The notes under the pieces were generated by a model that did no database searches, was not told the origin of the DNA, and saw nothing but the letters and a program-made list of their open reading frames with translations. This document shows positions 28,624-36,874 of a stretch of 64,000 nucleotides of DNA, one piece after another. The DNA is taken from contig NZ_FTMJ01000006.1 in the NCBI RefSeq assembly GCF_900156095.1, positions 1 through 64,000 on the forward strand. The letters are read 5' to 3'. The DNA is from Aeromonas sp. RU39B. GTDB taxonomy: Bacteria > Pseudomonadota > Gammaproteobacteria > Enterobacterales > Aeromonadaceae. The first letter of the stretch is position 1. Each line of letters opens with the position of its first letter. The position numbers and the translations under genes are program-made.

Positions 28624-28875
28624 ATGAACAACCAAAAAGCGCAGATTAGCAGTGAAGAGCTGCTCACCATCGCCAACCGTATGATTCGCGAACACGAAGA
28701 TTTCATTCATGGCATGCGTGCCGATGCCGTCGAGCAGCGTGGCGAGATCCTGATCTTCAAGGGCGAGTATTTTCTTGCCGATGACGGCACCCCAACCGGC
28801 AAGACCATGGCGGTGTTCAACATGTTCAAGCTGTTGGCCCAAGAACTCTCGGGCCGATATCAGCTCATCAAGTAG
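28624..28875 (+). CDS. yciN: YciN family protein (DUF2498)
   Basis: 83-residue cytosolic protein of unknown function. It aligns by eye with E. coli YciN along its length: ANRMIREHEDFIHGM, EQRGEILIFKGEYFL and KTMAVFNMFKLLAQELS are the matching blocks. ATG 28624 has TGGAGGATGT just upstream. Its last eight bases overlap the end of the convergent diguanylate cyclase gene. Confidence 0.92.
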   Translation: MNNQKAQISSEELLTIANRMIREHEDFIHGMRADAVEQRGEILIFKGEYFLADDGTPTGKTMAVFNMFKLLAQELSGRYQLIK

Positions 28876-29998
28876 CCGCGCGCAGCGCCACGGCCTCATG
28901 GGGCGGTGGCGCCATCACCACGCAGTTGCGACCCAAGATTTTCGCCTGATAGAGTGCCTCATCCGCCCGGTTGAGCACCCCTTGCACGCTCTCCCCGGCA
29001 TCGGCAATCACCACACCGATACTGACCGTCACATCAATGAGGGTATCGGCTGCCGGGCTTTTCACCTGACGCGCCTCCACTGACAATCGCAACCGCTCGG
29101 CCATCTGGCGCGCCTCTTCTCGATCACCACAGCGCGGCAGCACAATGGCAAACTCTTCACCGCCATAGCGACCCAGCTGATGATAGGACTCGAGTTGCTC
29201 GGCCAGCGTGGTGGCCACCGTGTGTAGCACCGCATCACCGGCCAGATGCCCGTAGGTGTCGTTAATCCGTTTGAAGCGATCCAGATCAAGCAGCAATACG
29301 GCAAATTGTTGGCCACGCTCGACCAACCCAAGGCGCACCGTCTCAAGCTGCTTCATCAGCAGTCGCCGGTTCATCATGCCGGTCAGCTCATCGGTAGTGG
29401 ACTCGCGATAAAGGCGCAGCAGCATGTTGAGCTGACCGCACTGCACCCAGGCGGCTGCCAGGGTAAACAGCAGCATCAGCCAGAGCTGGGTCAATGTCTC
29501 CATACCAAGCAGCGGTTGCTCGAGCAAAAACCATCGACCAAACAACAACACCACAAAGATAAACAGCGACAGCCCAAGCCCCATCAGGAGCGGCACCGGG
29601 AATACCGCAAACAGACTGATCATCAGGTAGGGAAACACGCTGTATCCGGTCTGCAATCCTTCCACGTTGCCAAGATAGTTCATGCAGACCAGAGCAAAGA
29701 TCAGCATCACTGACATCAGGTAAAAGAGCGCAAACCGCATGCGCAGCCGGCGATAGTGGATAAAAAACGAGAAGGGAACCAGCGGCGAGAGCGCCAGAAA
29801 AGTCGCCATGCGTGCCTTGAGCAAGAAGGCGTGCTGGCTGACATCCAGCGTCAGCCAATCGACCAGAGACCAGCCCGGAATACCGAGCAAAAGCAGCATC
29901 ACCAGCCAGCGAAACCGCACAGTCATAAAGTCGATACGGGTGGTAGTAAAATCGTCCGAGTGCGCCGCTGCACTCCAGATTTCCGACAACTTCAACAC
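28868..29998 (-). CDS. Membrane-bound diguanylate cyclase (GGDEF domain)
   Basis: Makes cyclic di-GMP from two GTP. Residues ~30-185 form five or six membrane helices of MASE-like type; the GGDEF domain fills ~205-370. The active-site motif is intact as GGEEF (279-283), with DLDRFKRINDTYGHLAGD upstream. No RxxD inhibitory site is found five residues before GGEEF (sequence is LESYHQLGR), so product inhibition may be absent. Start GTG 29998 is supported by GGAGGGGAAG at a good distance. The signal sensed by the membrane part is unknown. Confidence 0.93.
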   Translation of the reverse strand: MLKLSEIWSAAAHSDDFTTTRIDFMTVRFRWLVMLLLLGIPGWSLVDWLTLDVSQHAFLLKARMATFLALSPLVPFSFFIHYRRLRMRFALFYLMSVMLIFALVCMNYLGNVEGLQTGYSVFPYLMISLFAVFPVPLLMGLGLSLFIFVVLLFGRWFLLEQPLLGMETLTQLWLMLLFTLAAAWVQCGQLNMLLRLYRESTTDELTGMMNRRLLMKQLETVRLGLVERGQQFAVLLLDLDRFKRINDTYGHLAGDAVLHTVATTLAEQLESYHQLGRYGGEEFAIVLPRCGDREEARQMAERLRLSVEARQVKSPAADTLIDVTVSIGVVIADAGESVQGVLNRADEALYQAKILGRNCVVMAPPPHEAVALRAAT

Positions 29999-30083
29999 GT
30001 CTTACTTCCCCTCCCGCTCAGAAGGCCCCATTCTACCCACGACGAACGTTACATTCATTTGCAACATGCCAAGGTTGTGCGCC

Positions 30084-30809
30084 ATGTCCAGTTCATTGCC
30101 CGAAAGCCCGCCGCTTGCCCTCCCCTGTCTGACACACCAACAGGCGCATCTGATGGAGCAGCGACTACTGCAGCGCGCCATCACCAGCGGGCAAACGCAG
30201 TGGCAGATGTGGCGGCAACAGCAGGCCATCATTGTGACCCGCAAAGATGCCCACCTGGCTCACTTTGAGCAGGCCTGCCGCGTGCTCAACGCCGAAGGGT
30301 GGCCGGTCTTTGTACGCAACAGCGGCGGTACAGCCGTCCCGGCCGGCCCGGGTATTCTCAATCTCTCCCTGACGCTGCCCACCACAAGCGGCCTTGGCCC
30401 GGATGATTACTACCAACTGCTCGGCGCCCCGCTGCTTGCCTGCCTGAGACAACTTGGCCTTGAGGCAGGATATGGTCCGGTGCCCGGTTCATTTTGCGAC
30501 GGTCGCTACAATCTGGTGGCGGCGGGTCGCAAGATCACCGGCACCGCCCAGCACTGGCGCGCAGCCGGAAGTACACAAGGTGGCGCCGTGCTAGCTCACG
30601 CCATGGTGATGGTGGCCGGAGACATGGAGCTCGGAACTCGACTCGCCAGCCGCTTTTATGAGCTAGCCGGCAGCGAGCTGCGCTTTGCGCCCAACACCTC
30701 CACCACCCTTGGTTCGCTGCTCGGCTGGCAGGGCAGTGACGATGAACAGGCCCTGCGCTTTGCCACCCTGCTGCAACCCTCTCTTACGTCACAGCAGGTC
30801 ACGGACTAG
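30084..30809 (+). CDS. Lipoate/biotin protein ligase-like protein
   Basis: 241-residue protein of the BPL/LplA catalytic fold (PF03099 type). The family motifs are NSGGTAVPAGPGILNLSL (substrate loop) and GRYNLVAAGRKITGTAQHW, which holds the catalytic Lys. It may attach lipoate, octanoate or a related acid to a carrier domain. It lacks the C-terminal accessory domain of E. coli LplA. Start set at ATG 30084 (MSSSLPESPPL) after a weak AAGG; a long upstream extension to 29808 would be antisense to the cyclase gene. Its stop overlaps the stop of the AGCS symporter by 4 bp. Confidence 0.88.
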   Translation: MSSSLPESPPLALPCLTHQQAHLMEQRLLQRAITSGQTQWQMWRQQQAIIVTRKDAHLAHFEQACRVLNAEGWPVFVRNSGGTAVPAGPGILNLSLTLPTTSGLGPDDYYQLLGAPLLACLRQLGLEAGYGPVPGSFCDGRYNLVAAGRKITGTAQHWRAAGSTQGGAVLAHAMVMVAGDMELGTRLASRFYELAGSELRFAPNTSTTLGSLLGWQGSDDEQALRFATLLQPSLTSQQVTD

Positions 30810-32176
30810 GCCGTCTGGATCTCGCCCACCTCATCACGGCGCGCCGCAAAGAAGGCGCGGGTTTCGTCGATGATGACATGGCGCAGCCCAACCAGACCAA
30901 TCAGGTTGGGAATCGCCATCAGACCGTTGACGATATCGGCCAGCAACCAGATGAGATCCAGATGCAGGAAAGCGCCTGCCGCCACCAGCACCAGATAGAC
31001 AAGTCGATAGGGCAGGATGGCACGCACGCCAAACAGGTACTCGGTGCAGCGCTCACCGTAGTAGTTCCAGCCAAGGATGGTGGTAAAGGCGAAGAACAGC
31101 AGCCCAATGCTCACCAGATACTGGCCTATCTGCGGATTAAGCCCTTCGGAAAATGCCACACTGGTCATTGCTGCGCCGCTCAGATCACCGCTCCAGACAC
31201 CGGTCACCACCAGTGTCAGGCCAGTCATGGTGCAGATGATGATGGTGTCAAAGAAGGTGCCAGTCATGGAGACCAGTCCTTGCTCCACACAGGAGTCGGT
31301 TCTGGCCGCTGCCGCTGCAATCGGCGCCGATCCCAAACCAGATTCGTTAGAGAAGACCCCACGCGCCACACCGGATTGAATGGCCAGCATCACCCCTGCC
31401 CCGACAAACCCGCCGGTAGCCGCATGACCAGTAAAGGCCGAGCTCACCACCAGCGCCACCGCCTGCGGCAGTTGTCCGGCATTGACCACCAGCACGGCCA
31501 GACAGGAGAGCACGTAGAAAATGGCCATAAAGGGGACCACCATGCTGGAGACCCGCGAGATGGACTGGATGCCACCCAACGTGACCATGGCCACGATCAG
31601 CGTCAGCACAGCGGCAGTCACTTCACGGGGCACCGAGAACGACAGGGTCATGGCATCACTGATAGCGTTAACTTGCGGGAAGGTGCCGATCCCAAAAAAC
31701 GCCACCCCGATACCAAACAGGGCAAACAATTTAGCGAGCGGCTTCGAGCCAAGACCGCGCTCGAGATAGTACATAGGGCCACCGGCCATCTGACCATTGC
31801 TGTCAGTGACGCGATACTTCACCGCCAGCAGGCACTCGGCATACTTGGTGGTCATACCGAAAAAAGCGGCCATCCACATCCAGAACAAGGCGCCCGGACC
31901 ACCGAGCTTGATGGCGGTGGCCACACCCACGATGTTGCCGGTGCCGATGGTGGCTGAGAGCGCCGTACACAGGGCGCCAAAGCTCGACACATCACCCTGC
32001 TTGCCTTCGCCCTGATCCCGGCCAAATACCAGCTTAAGAGCCAGCGGCAAACGCATGACCTGCAACAGTTGCAGACGCACAGTGAGATAGAGTCCGGTAC
32101 CGACCAGCAGCACCAGCAAGGGGGGGCCCCAGATAAAATTATCGACGGCCAGCAAGGCCTGGTGAATTGATGACAT
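30806..32176 (-). CDS. Sodium:alanine/glycine symporter (AGCS family)
   Basis: 456-residue inner-membrane Na+-coupled symporter for alanine or glycine. Family blocks: the N-terminal FIWGPPLLVLLVGTGLYLTVRL, GTGNIVGVATAI in helix 3, GGPMYYLERGLG, and SGLGSAPIAAAAARTD. ATG 32176 is preceded by AAGGAGG at four bases, and that site is locked in a hairpin (32181-32209). A tandem glycine riboswitch lies upstream at 32291-32470, which makes glycine the probable ligand and likely a substrate. The gene is monocistronic and its stop overlaps that of the convergent ligase gene. Confidence 0.95.
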   Translation of the reverse strand: MSSIHQALLAVDNFIWGPPLLVLLVGTGLYLTVRLQLLQVMRLPLALKLVFGRDQGEGKQGDVSSFGALCTALSATIGTGNIVGVATAIKLGGPGALFWMWMAAFFGMTTKYAECLLAVKYRVTDSNGQMAGGPMYYLERGLGSKPLAKLFALFGIGVAFFGIGTFPQVNAISDAMTLSFSVPREVTAAVLTLIVAMVTLGGIQSISRVSSMVVPFMAIFYVLSCLAVLVVNAGQLPQAVALVVSSAFTGHAATGGFVGAGVMLAIQSGVARGVFSNESGLGSAPIAAAAARTDSCVEQGLVSMTGTFFDTIIICTMTGLTLVVTGVWSGDLSGAAMTSVAFSEGLNPQIGQYLVSIGLLFFAFTTILGWNYYGERCTEYLFGVRAILPYRLVYLVLVAAGAFLHLDLIWLLADIVNGLMAIPNLIGLVGLRHVIIDETRAFFAARRDEVGEIQTA

Positions 32177-32180
32177 GCAT

Positions 32181-32209
32181 CCTCCTTAAAAAACAGCAAC
32201 TTAAGGAGG
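32181..32209 (-). promoter_or_regulatory. Shine-Dalgarno-sequestering hairpin of the symporter leader
   Basis: On the RNA, CCTCCTTAA (from 32209-32201) pairs perfectly with TTAAGGAGG (from 32189-32181) across an 11-base loop. The right arm is the ribosome binding site of the gene at 32176. This looks like the output switch of the glycine riboswitch. Confidence 0.7.
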
Positions 32210-32290
32210 AGAAGGATGATCTTCCCAATAGCGGGCACGAACACGCAGGGGTATTCGGAGCGGGCTTGCGCCCGGGTACAACCATCCTAT

Positions 32291-32470
32291 CCCCTCTGTC
32301 CTTTTGCCTGAGAGTTTCCGGCTCCCTCGGGGGAACCTTGCTCCTTCGGCGCCCGATTTAACGGGTCTCTCCAGAGTATCGTCCAGTAGCAGTCCTCACC
32401 GGTTTCCCGGCACCTGAAAGATTCACTTCTTCGGTGGATGGTGACCCATCGCTCTCCTGCTACCTTCATC
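32291..32470 (-). ncRNA. Tandem glycine riboswitch
   Basis: Two glycine aptamers in a row on the minus strand. The first has GCAGGAGAGCG, CACCGAAGAAGUGAA and UCUUUCAGGU. The second has CUCUGGAGAGACC, CGCCGAAGGAGCAA and AACUCUCAGGCAAAAGGACAGAG. These are the conserved glycine-riboswitch elements. They sit 115 bases before the AGCS symporter. Approximate limits: aptamer 1 at 32387-32463, aptamer 2 at 32291-32385. Confidence 0.96.
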
Positions 32471-32806
32471 CGAACTATTTGGATTGGGCTGCATAATGGT
32501 ACTCAAAAGGATGTGATCTGTCTCGCATCTTTGCGCCGCACGTCGCCATGCTCAGCCTTTGGACAGAATTCATCGCTTATTGTTTATTTCATAAGAGATT
32601 TCTCTTTCGTCTCGAATCGAAAATCTCAGCGATATAAACAGGCAAAATGATTGCACAAAACGTCGATGTGACAATAATCACGCTGCATAACTAAGCACTC
32701 ATCACCTGCTTGGTTCGGGTCGCTCCTGACCCTTCGCCTGAACCGGCCGTCGCCGGTTCACTGTCACTGGACTGGGCTCCGGCCCCCTAAGGATGATCAC
32801 ACGACA
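32471..32806 (+). promoter_or_regulatory. Leader and promoter region of the decarboxylase gene
   Basis: 336 bp with no protein gene of normal size. It holds a TATAAA box (32633-32638), a 15-codon open frame (ATG 32647 to TAA 32694), and nested inverted repeats: GGTTC/GAACC around GGGTC/GACCC (32712-32744), GAACCGGC-CGTC-GCCGGTTC (32740-32759) and GGGC-TCCG-GCCC (32774-32785). The GAACC arm is shared by two hairpins, so they exclude each other. AAGG at 32789-32792 is 14 bases before ATG 32807, unusually far. Confidence 0.5.
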
Positions 32807-33958
32807 ATGAACGAGACCTCTCAGGCTCTGGATTACCGCCAACTGGTTGAACAACATGGCTCTCCCCTGCTGCTGCTCGATAAGAGCAAGGTGCGCCGGC
32901 AATACCGGGCACTGGCCGCTGCCCTGCCGGGCGTACGTCTGCACTATGCGCTTAAACCCCTGCCCCATGCGGCCGTGGTTGAAGCCCTGATGGAAGAGGG
33001 GGCCTGTTTCGATTTGGCCACCAACGGTGAAGTGGATCTGGTAAACAGCCTGGGCGTGCGTCCCGGTCGCTGCATCCATACCCATCCCATCAAGCGTGAT
33101 GGCGATATTCGCCATGCCCTTGAATATGGTTGCACTGTGTTTGTCTATGACAATCCCTACGAGCTCGACAAGTTCCTGCCCTACAAGGATGAGGTGAAAC
33201 TGCTGCTGCGCGTCAGCTTCCCCAATCCCGAGACCAAGGTCGATCTCTCCAAGAAGTTCGGTTGCACCCCGGAGCAGGCTCTGCCGCTGCTGCAATTGGC
33301 TCAGGCCAAGGGACTGAAGGTGATCGGCCTCTCCTTCCATGTCGGCTCTCAGGTGCCCAATGCCAAGCGCCACGTGCAAGCCATTGATGCCTGCCGCGAC
33401 ATCCTGGAGCAAGCCTGGGAGCTGGGGCTCAAACCCTGGATACTCGATATCGGCGGCGGCTTCCCGGTCGATTACGACGACGGCGAATTGGATATCGACA
33501 GCTTTTGCGCCCCTATTCGCGAGGCCCTCGACAAGCTGCCGGCCACGGTGCAGCGCATTGCCGAGCCGGGCCGCTTTATCAGCGCCCCGGCCATGACCTC
33601 GGTCGCCAGCGTCATGGGTAAAGCCCATCGCGCCGACAAGGTGTGGTACTACCTTGATGATGGTCTCTATGGCAGCTATAACGGCCAACTCTATGACCAC
33701 GTCACCTATCCGGTCAGCACGCCTTATGCGGGCGGTGAGCTGCACCACAGCGTGCTGGCAGGCCCCACCTGTGACAGTGTGGATGTGATTCGTGACGATA
33801 TCCTGCTGCCCGAGCTCGATATCGGTGAATTGGTGGTTGGCAAGGTCATGGGGGCCTACACCTGGGCCTCGGCCTCGACCTTCAACTTCTTCCCGAAGGC
33901 CAATATCCTGGTGGTCGATGAGTGCCAGCAAGAGCAAAAACTGGTGGCCGTTGCCTGA
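32807..33958 (+). CDS. PLP-dependent ornithine/lysine decarboxylase (alanine racemase fold)
   Basis: 383-residue group IV decarboxylase. The N-terminal barrel carries the PLP lysine Lys50 (LHYALKPLP), HVGSQ, and the phosphate loop DIGGGFPVDY. The C-terminal domain has the active-site Cys322 in GPTCDSVD, which in this family marks ornithine/lysine decarboxylases and separates them from carboxynorspermidine decarboxylase and LysA. Products would be putrescine or cadaverine. ATG 32807 is the only sensible start but has a poorly placed ribosome site; the structured leader may matter. A terminator follows at 33977. Confidence 0.88.
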   Translation: MNETSQALDYRQLVEQHGSPLLLLDKSKVRRQYRALAAALPGVRLHYALKPLPHAAVVEALMEEGACFDLATNGEVDLVNSLGVRPGRCIHTHPIKRDGDIRHALEYGCTVFVYDNPYELDKFLPYKDEVKLLLRVSFPNPETKVDLSKKFGCTPEQALPLLQLAQAKGLKVIGLSFHVGSQVPNAKRHVQAIDACRDILEQAWELGLKPWILDIGGGFPVDYDDGELDIDSFCAPIREALDKLPATVQRIAEPGRFISAPAMTSVASVMGKAHRADKVWYYLDDGLYGSYNGQLYDHVTYPVSTPYAGGELHHSVLAGPTCDSVDVIRDDILLPELDIGELVVGKVMGAYTWASASTFNFFPKANILVVDECQQEQKLVAVA

Positions 33959-33976
33959 TAGCGCGACCAGATGACA

Positions 33977-33997
33977 AGGGGAGCCAATGGCTCCCCT
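33977..33997 (+). terminator. Terminator after the decarboxylase gene
   Basis: 9-bp stem AGGGGAGCC / GGCTCCCCT, AAT loop, then CACTTTTT. Confidence 0.85.
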
Positions 33998-34015
33998 CAC
34001 TTTTTCAATCTGCCT

Positions 34016-34984
34016 TTAAAACTGACTGATGAGCAACCAGCCGCTGTAGCCTGCAAATGCACAGAGCAGCAGCGCCCCTTCAACACGGTTGATGCGACCG
34101 GGACGGCCACGAAAGCCGTAACACATCACAAGTAGTGTCACCGTGAGCCCCATCAGCACACTCCAGTCACGTAAGAGTACCACTGGCTCGACGGCCAGCG
34201 GATGAATACCGGCGGCAATCCCCACCACGGCCAGCGTATTGAACAGGTTGGAGCCAAGCACATTACCCAGGGCCAGATCATGCTCGCGTTTTCGCACCGC
34301 GATGAGCGATGAGGCAAGCTCAGGCAGTGAGGTGCCGATGGCCACCACCGTCAGGCCAATAACCAGATCGCTGATCCCAAGCTGATGGGCCACGCTCACC
34401 GCGCCCCACACCAGCAGACGGGAAGCGCCAATCAGCAGCACCAGCCCAATCAGCAGCCATGTCAGCGCCCGCTTAAGACTCATCTCCTCACTGCTGATAT
34501 CCTCAGCCACCTCTCTATCGAGGGCATCATGGCGCTCTTTGACCCCTTGGCGAATGGACCAGCCCATCAACACAGCAAACGCCCCCATCAGCAGCAAGGC
34601 ATCCAACCGGTTGAGCTGCCCGTCGATCAGCACAGCGCCAGAGAGCAGGGTCACCAACAGCAATAGCGGAATCTCTTTGCGCACCACTTGCGAGGCGACC
34701 GCAATCGGGCTTATCAACGCTGTCAGTCCCAGGATCAAAGCGATATTGGTGATGTTGGAGCCATAGGCATTACCCAGCGCCAAACCGGGATTACCTTGCA
34801 TGGCAGCCAGTGCCGAGACCACCATCTCCGGCGCCGAGGTGCCAAAACCGATGATCACCATACCGATCAACAAAGGCGGCATCCCCGCATAACGCGCGGT
34901 GGCCGCCGCCCCATCGACAAACTTATCGGCGCTCCAGAGCAGAAGCAGCAAACCGGCCAGCATAGCCAGCACAGGCAGGATCAT
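34016..34984 (-). CDS. Calcium/sodium antiporter (CaCA family, YrbG-like)
   Basis: 322-residue inner-membrane cation exchanger. The two inverted alpha-repeats are clear: GFGTSAPEMVVSALAAMQGNPGLALGNAYGSN in the first half and AIGTSLPELASSLIAVRKREHDLALGNVLGSN in the second, each with the acidic ion-binding residue. About ten helices. Start ATG 34984 (MILPVLAMLAGLL) is set by GGGAGG seven bases upstream; an in-frame extension to 35125 runs into the terminator and next gene. Confidence 0.93.
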   Translation of the reverse strand: MILPVLAMLAGLLLLLWSADKFVDGAAATARYAGMPPLLIGMVIIGFGTSAPEMVVSALAAMQGNPGLALGNAYGSNITNIALILGLTALISPIAVASQVVRKEIPLLLLVTLLSGAVLIDGQLNRLDALLLMGAFAVLMGWSIRQGVKERHDALDREVAEDISSEEMSLKRALTWLLIGLVLLIGASRLLVWGAVSVAHQLGISDLVIGLTVVAIGTSLPELASSLIAVRKREHDLALGNVLGSNLFNTLAVVGIAAGIHPLAVEPVVLLRDWSVLMGLTVTLLVMCYGFRGRPGRINRVEGALLLCAFAGYSGWLLISQF

Positions 34985-35002
34985 GGTGTGCCTCCCGGGA
35001 TG

Positions 35003-35027
35003 AAAAAGGCCTGCACATCGGCAGGCC
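35003..35027 (-). terminator. Terminator of the peroxiredoxin gene
   Basis: 7-bp stem GGCCTGC / GCAGGCC followed on the minus strand by TTTTT. It lies between the peroxiredoxin stop and the antiporter start. Confidence 0.8.
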
Positions 35028-35063
35028 GTCAGGGCGGGCAGTGTATACCGGTCAATGCTGAAT

Positions 35064-35534
35064 TTACAGCAAGGCGAGCAGGCTCTCGGCGTCAGACACC
35101 TCGAACTTGCCGGGCGCTTCGACACGCAATGTCGTCACCACCCCATTGTCGGCGATCAGGGAAAATCGCTGGGAGCGCAGCCCACCAAACGCCCAGGTCT
35201 CTTTCGCCAGCCCCAGCTTGCTGACAAAACTCCCATCGCCGTCGGCCAGCATGGTGATGGCATCGGCATTCTGGTCGCGCTGCCAGGCGCGCATCACGTA
35301 AGCATCGTTGACCGACAGGCAATACACGCTCGCCCCTTTCTCCATAAAGCGATCTGCCAGCGTGACATAACCTGGCATATGCGCCTGGGAGCAGGTGGGG
35401 GTGAACGCGCCCGGCACGGCAAACAGCACCACTTTTTTCCCGGCAAACAGCTCATCACTGCTGCGCATTTGCTTGCCTTCGGCGGTGACAAAGGTGAACT
35501 CGTGGTATGGCAGCGACTCTCCAAGTGCGATCAT
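35064..35534 (-). CDS. Prx5-type peroxiredoxin
   Basis: 156-residue thiol peroxidase that reduces peroxides through a cysteine. The peroxidatic Cys48 lies in the Prx5 motif PGAFTPTCS; the partner sequences WQRD and FSLIADNG also fit. There is no fused glutaredoxin domain, so a separate glutaredoxin or glutathione probably recycles it. ATG 35534 has a GGAG-like site. It lies just downstream of the Nudix gene on the same strand with 12 bases between, so the two may be co-transcribed. Confidence 0.92.
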   Translation of the reverse strand: MIALGESLPYHEFTFVTAEGKQMRSSDELFAGKKVVLFAVPGAFTPTCSQAHMPGYVTLADRFMEKGASVYCLSVNDAYVMRAWQRDQNADAITMLADGDGSFVSKLGLAKETWAFGGLRSQRFSLIADNGVVTTLRVEAPGKFEVSDAESLLALL

Positions 35535-35546
35535 AAAGCGGGCTCC

Positions 35547-36047
35547 TTAACGAAAAGACAAGGGGGCGCCACGAGCGATCAGCTGCTCGAGGGCAATCAG
35601 GGAATCGGGGGTAAATTCGCCGGCGCGGGCGCGTATCTCGGCGAGCGTCATCTCTTCGACGGCGGCCACCTCTTCGGCTTGCAAAACTAGCGGGCCATCA
35701 TGAATGCAGTGATAGAGTGCGCCCCATACGCGGTAGAGTTCGCACTCGGAGTGAAAGGTCCCAAAGCCGTTGAGGGACGCCTGCTCGACACCGAGCTCTT
35801 CGGCCAGTTCGCGGCGGGCGCTTTCGTCATACTCTTCACCCGATGTGACCACTCCGCCACAACAGACATCGAGCATACCGGGACAGAAATCTTTGGTCAG
35901 GGTGCGGCGCTGGACCACGATCCGGCCACTGCTGCGCTGCACCAGGATATAGGTGGCACGATGCAACAGATTGCCCCGCCGCACTTCACTGCGCGGGGCA
36001 ACCCGAACCACTTGGTCATCAGCATCGACCACATCGACCCATTCCAT
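35547..36047 (-). CDS. yfcD: Nudix hydrolase, YfcD family
   Basis: 166-residue Nudix enzyme that would hydrolyse a nucleoside diphosphate linked to another group. The Nudix box is complete: GGVVTSGEEYDESARRELAEELGV. The flanks (EWVDVVDADDQVV, HRATYILVQ, RRTLTKDFCPGMLD, CRVWGALYHC-like YRVWGALYHC) match E. coli YfcD. ATG 36047 chosen over the adjoining GTG at 36050. The true substrate of YfcD is not established. The peroxiredoxin gene follows. Confidence 0.92.
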   Translation of the reverse strand: MEWVDVVDADDQVVRVAPRSEVRRGNLLHRATYILVQRSSGRIVVQRRTLTKDFCPGMLDVCCGGVVTSGEEYDESARRELAEELGVEQASLNGFGTFHSECELYRVWGALYHCIHDGPLVLQAEEVAAVEEMTLAEIRARAGEFTPDSLIALEQLIARGAPLSFR

Positions 36048-36115
36048 CACACCACTCCGCTGGTTTCGTCAAAGGGGTCAGTATAAAGGTCGATGCGGCA
36101 AACACCACTCCCCGA

Positions 36116-36862
36116 TCAATGGGCCAGTATTTGTGACAGGAACGCGCGGGTACGCTCGGACTGGGGCGAGGTGAAGAACGCATTGGGCTCGTTCTCCTCC
36201 ACAATCTGACCACGGTCCATAAAGATGACCCGATCCGCCACTTCCTTGGCAAAGCCCATTTCATGTGTCACGCAGAGCATGGTCATCCCCTCACGGGCCA
36301 GCTCAACCATGACATCGAGCACTTCACGCACCATCTCCGGGTCAAGCGCCGAGGTCGGTTCATCAAACAGCATCACATCAGGGTTCATGCACAAGCTACG
36401 GGCAATCGCGACCCGCTGCTGCTGACCACCGGAGAGCTGCCCCGGATACTTGAGCGCCTGATCGGGAATGCGCACCCGCTCGAGGTACTTCATGGCAATC
36501 GCCTCGGCCTCTTTGCGCGGACGTTGCTGAACCCAGATCGGAGCCAGGCAGCAGTTCTCCAGCACGGTGAGGTGCGGGAACAGATTGAAATGCTGGAACA
36601 CCATGCCGACGCTACGGCGCACCTGCTCAATCTGCTTGAGATCCGAGGTCAGCGGCGTGCCCTTGACCACGATGTCACCACGCTGATGCTCTTCCAGTCG
36701 GTTGATACAGCGGATCATGGTCGACTTGCCGGAGCCGGAGGGACCGCAGATAACGATCTTCTCGCCCTTGTTGACCGTGAGGTTGATATTGCGCAGCACA
36801 TGGAACTCGCCGTACCACTTGTTGACGTCTTTCAGTTCCACTACAACCTGATTTGCATCCAT
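36116..36862 (-). CDS. aapP: General L-amino acid ABC transporter ATPase
   Basis: 248-residue polar amino-acid importer ATPase. Walker [10 protein letters not shown], signature [15 protein letters not shown], Walker [13 protein letters not shown] and the switch histidine in [14 protein letters not shown] are all intact. It is the last gene of aapJQMP, 12 bp after aapM. The full set matches the Aap/Bzt type, which takes up a wide range of L-amino acids. Confidence 0.95.
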   Translation of the reverse strand: MDANQVVVELKDVNKWYGEFHVLRNINLTVNKGEKIVICGPSGSGKSTMIRCINRLEEHQRGDIVVKGTPLTSDLKQIEQVRRSVGMVFQHFNLFPHLTVLENCCLAPIWVQQRPRKEAEAIAMKYLERVRIPDQALKYPGQLSGGQQQRVAIARSLCMNPDVMLFDEPTSALDPEMVREVLDVMVELAREGMTMLCVTHEMGFAKEVADRVIFMDRGQIVEENEPNAFFTSPQSERTRAFLSQILAH

Positions 36863-36874
36863 GTAAATCCGCTC

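Noticed and set aside
29808-30083. N-terminal extension of the lipoate-ligase-like protein
   Set aside because: The added 92 residues are antisense to the cyclase gene and its promoter, and the family begins near the ATG at 30084.
32438-32650. 70-codon + frame opposite the glycine riboswitch
   Set aside because: Its start lies in conserved aptamer sequence on the other strand; no ribosome site and no conserved protein features.
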